The translations under genes and the position numbers were made by a program. From Limnohabitans sp. (lineage in GTDB: Bacteria; Pseudomonadota; Gammaproteobacteria; Burkholderiales; Burkholderiaceae_C), in contig JANQXJ010000160.1 in assembly GCA_030729445.1 (NCBI GenBank), forward strand, positions 3,753 through 19,149: a stretch of 15,397 bases of DNA, given 5' to 3'. Numbering within the stretch: position 1 is the stretch's first letter; every line of letters starts with the position of its first letter. Under the pieces are notes generated by a model that made no database searches, had not been told where the DNA came from, and was given only the letters and a program-made list of their open reading frames with translations. Below are positions 13,652 through 15,397 of the stretch, piece after piece.

Positions 13652-15118
13652 ATGACAGCGCTTCGGGCCACAACACCGGACATGGGCCGCCTCCACCATC
13701 TGTGGCTGGTGTTGCTGTTGGCGTGGCCCTGGGTGCAGCCTTTTTCCAGCAGCCCTTTGCCCCATGTGTGGCCTTGGCTGAGCAGCTGGACTTGTTTGGC
13801 GCTGGCCTTGTTGACGTGGCAGCGCATGAGTCTGGCCATCGTGGTTCAAGGCTGGGTGCTTGCGGCTTTGCTCAGCAGTGCCATGGGTCTGGTGCAGTTT
13901 TTTGGGCAGGCTGAGCTCTTCGCCCCCTTTTTGCACGTCCCTGCCTACTTGGGTGATGCGATGGGCAATTTGCGCCAGCGCAACCAGTTGGCCACTTTGC
14001 TGGCCATGGGCGTGCTGGCGGTGTTGATCTGGCGTGCTTTGGGCCTGTCCATCGCCCATTCGCTTTGGATGCTGACCCTGTTGGCCCTGGGCATGGCCGC
14101 CACCGCTTCACGCACGGGATTGCTCCAGCTGGTGTTCATCGGCCTGTGGATGCTGCTGCACCGTGCAGCCCCCAAAGGGCGCGAGGCACTTCTGCTCACC
14201 GGAGTCGCGCTGGGTGTGTATGCACTGTCGTCCTGGTTATTGCCTGAGCTCTTGCAGCAGCTCAGTGGACAGGCCACCGACAGCGCCATAGCGCGGATGG
14301 GTGCTTTGGGCGGCTGCGGCAGCCGCCAAGCGCTCTGGGCCAATGTGCTGCATTTGGTGGCACAGCATCCGCTGGGTGGTTGGGGTTGGGACCAGCTGCG
14401 TTATGCGCACTACATCACCGAGTACCCCTCACTGCGGTTTTGTGACATGTTGGGCAATGCCCACAACCTGCCCTTGCACATCGCCTTTGTTTGGGGGATA
14501 CCTGTGGCCGTGTTGGCGAGCCTGGGGGTGTTGGTGTGGATAGTTCGGGCCAAGCCATGGCTTCACCAAGGTGCCGGGCCACAGCTTGCTTGGGGCGTGC
14601 TCGGTGTTTTGGCTTTGCACAGTTTGCTCGAGTACCCGCTGTGGTACGGGCCCTTTCAGGTGGCGCTGTTGTTGTGTCTGTGGCTCCTGCGGGGGCTGGT
14701 CTGGCAAGTCTTGCAAGTGCAGGTCCGAGCGGTTGGGCTGGCCTTGATTCTGTTGGGCGTTTTGGGTTTTGTGACCTACGACTATGCGCAGGTTCGTCAA
14801 ATTTACTTACCGGCAGCGCAGCGCTTGGGCTTCTGGCGGGAACCTGCACTGCAAGTGGCGCAACGTGCCTGGTTGTTCCGAGGGACCGCCGTGTTTGCTC
14901 AGGTCACCACCACGCAGGTGCACGAAGGCAATGCCCGCACCCTGTTGGAGGCCAGTTTGGAGGCCATGCACACCTCGCCCGAGCCGCGCGTGATCGAAAA
15001 GCTGCTGGGCAGTGCGCAGCTGCTGGGGGAAGACGCTTTGTTTGAAAAGCATAAGAAGCATTTTCAACGCGTGTACCCACAAGCCTATCTGGCTTGGGCT
15101 CACCGTCAGCAACTTTGA
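13652..15118 (+). CDS. PglL/TfpO-like O-oligosaccharyltransferase (Wzy_C family)
   Basis: A 488-residue membrane protein with ten or more hydrophobic segments. Diagnostic motifs are GNLRQRNQLAT (105-115, compare GNLRQPNHLA of PglL), ASRTG (152-156), the periplasmic Wzy_C loop motif NAHNLPLHIAFVWGIP (269-284, with the conserved His271) and LHSLLEYPLWYGPF (322-335), typical of the PglL C-terminal domain. Such enzymes move a lipid-linked glycan onto Ser/Thr of exported proteins, or ligate/polymerise O-antigen. The gene lies 62 bases after a pilin gene, which points to pilin as substrate, as in pilA-tfpO pairs. It is somewhat shorter than many PglL proteins (about 550-600). Start ATG 13652 has only weak ribosome-binding sequence; ATG 13682 is an alternative. 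O-antigen ligase or polymerase remains possible. Confidence 0.85.
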   Translation: MTALRATTPDMGRLHHLWLVLLLAWPWVQPFSSSPLPHVWPWLSSWTCLALALLTWQRMSLAIVVQGWVLAALLSSAMGLVQFFGQAELFAPFLHVPAYLGDAMGNLRQRNQLATLLAMGVLAVLIWRALGLSIAHSLWMLTLLALGMAATASRTGLLQLVFIGLWMLLHRAAPKGREALLLTGVALGVYALSSWLLPELLQQLSGQATDSAIARMGALGGCGSRQALWANVLHLVAQHPLGGWGWDQLRYAHYITEYPSLRFCDMLGNAHNLPLHIAFVWGIPVAVLASLGVLVWIVRAKPWLHQGAGPQLAWGVLGVLALHSLLEYPLWYGPFQVALLLCLWLLRGLVWQVLQVQVRAVGLALILLGVLGFVTYDYAQVRQIYLPAAQRLGFWREPALQVAQRAWLFRGTAVFAQVTTTQVHEGNARTLLEASLEAMHTSPEPRVIEKLLGSAQLLGEDALFEKHKKHFQRVYPQAYLAWAHRQQL

Positions 15119-15149
15119 CTGCACCAGCCATACTTGGCTATATTTTCAA

Positions 15150-15171
15150 TAATTACCCAATTGGGTAATTA
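15150..15171. promoter_or_regulatory. Perfect 22-bp AT-rich palindrome, candidate operator
   Basis: TAATTACCCAA is followed directly by its reverse complement, centred 64 bases before the response regulator ATG and 31 bases after the transferase stop. The CCC/GGG core with AT flanks looks like a dimer-binding site more than a terminator (no following T-tract). Autoregulation by the downstream regulator is an inference. The surrounding gap (15119-15224) is markedly AT-rich; TTGATA at 15187-15192 could be a -35 box but has no good partner. Confidence 0.55.
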
Positions 15172-15224
15172 CATAAAACTTCATATTTGATAAATTAGTT
15201 GCTAAATTTGATTTTTGCACTTTT

Positions 15225-15397
15225 ATGAAAAAACGTCTCGGACATATTTTTTTGGTCGACGATAACCACGACATGCGCTTTTATCTGAGCGACATGATGG
15301 TGCTGCTGGGTTATACCGTCGACACATTTGAAAATGCCACCTCGTTTCTCGAGAAATCGCTGGACATATCGCCTGCCGTCGTTTTGTTGGACATGCG
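15225..15397 (+). CDS. Response regulator, receiver domain start (runs off window)
   Basis: Only the first 57 residues are present. MKKRLGHIFLVDDNHDMRFYL opens a CheY-like receiver domain: the strand-1 'hydrophobics-DD' acidic pocket (Asp12-Asp13), a first helix, strand 2 (GYTVDTFENA) and strand 3 VVLLDM with the phospho-acceptor Asp56. The acidic pair and aspartate bind Mg2+ and take a phosphate from a histidine kinase. The style resembles FixJ/LuxR-type regulators, but the output domain lies outside the window, so its class is unknown. No Shine-Dalgarno sequence precedes ATG 15225, and the leader is AT-rich. The palindrome at 15150-15171 upstream may control it. A partner kinase would be expected downstream. 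Confidence 0.88.
   Translation, partial: MKKRLGHIFLVDDNHDMRFYLSDMMVLLGYTVDTFENATSFLEKSLDISPAVVLLDM

Overview
The window looks like a chromosomal segment of a betaproteobacterium in the Burkholderiales, most likely the Comamonadaceae (Limnohabitans/Rhodoferax/Polaromonas type). This rests on GC-rich coding sequence with strong third-position bias, a type 2 ArgC, and a sucC-sucD-terC-pilin-oligosaccharyltransferase order that I recall from that family. No database was searched. Eighteen protein genes are supported, two of them cut by the window edges. I see no rRNA, tRNA, CRISPR array, insertion sequence or prophage, and no gene-free stretch over 300 bases.

Region 1 (1-6085, all +) is a tightly packed cassette: the C-terminal tail of a probable FAD-dependent amine oxidase-like protein, a DUF1365 protein, a cyclopropane fatty acid synthase-like SAM methyltransferase, an exported chalcone isomerase-like protein, a GPH/MelB-like MFS transporter, a DUF3833 lipoprotein, a short-chain dehydrogenase and an NTF2/SnoaL-like protein. 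The first seven are linked by ATGA or TGATG stop/start overlaps; the eighth follows after 20 bases. Genes of these families cluster in other proteobacteria, often near light or singlet-oxygen regulators. The likely theme is modification of unsaturated membrane fatty acids plus envelope handling of the product. The exact chemistry is unassigned, and this is the most interesting part of the window.

Region 2 (6110-9857) is housekeeping: a YibF-like glutathione S-transferase (-), purB (+) with an unusual, possibly leaderless start, yaeQ (+) directly behind it, and argC type 2 (-) convergent with yaeQ across tandem hairpins.

Region 3 (10033-12246) is sucC-sucD, the two succinyl-CoA synthetase subunits, closed by a perfect 15-bp stem intrinsic terminator.

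Region 4 (12293-15118) holds a TerC/YjbE-family membrane protein, a type IV pilin ending in a disulfide loop and a C-terminal serine, a GC-rich terminator, and a PglL/TfpO-like O-oligosaccharyltransferase. Pilin and transferase probably form a substrate-enzyme pair. Region 5 (15119-15397) is an AT-rich spacer with a perfect 22-bp palindrome ahead of the start of a receiver-domain response regulator that runs off the window.
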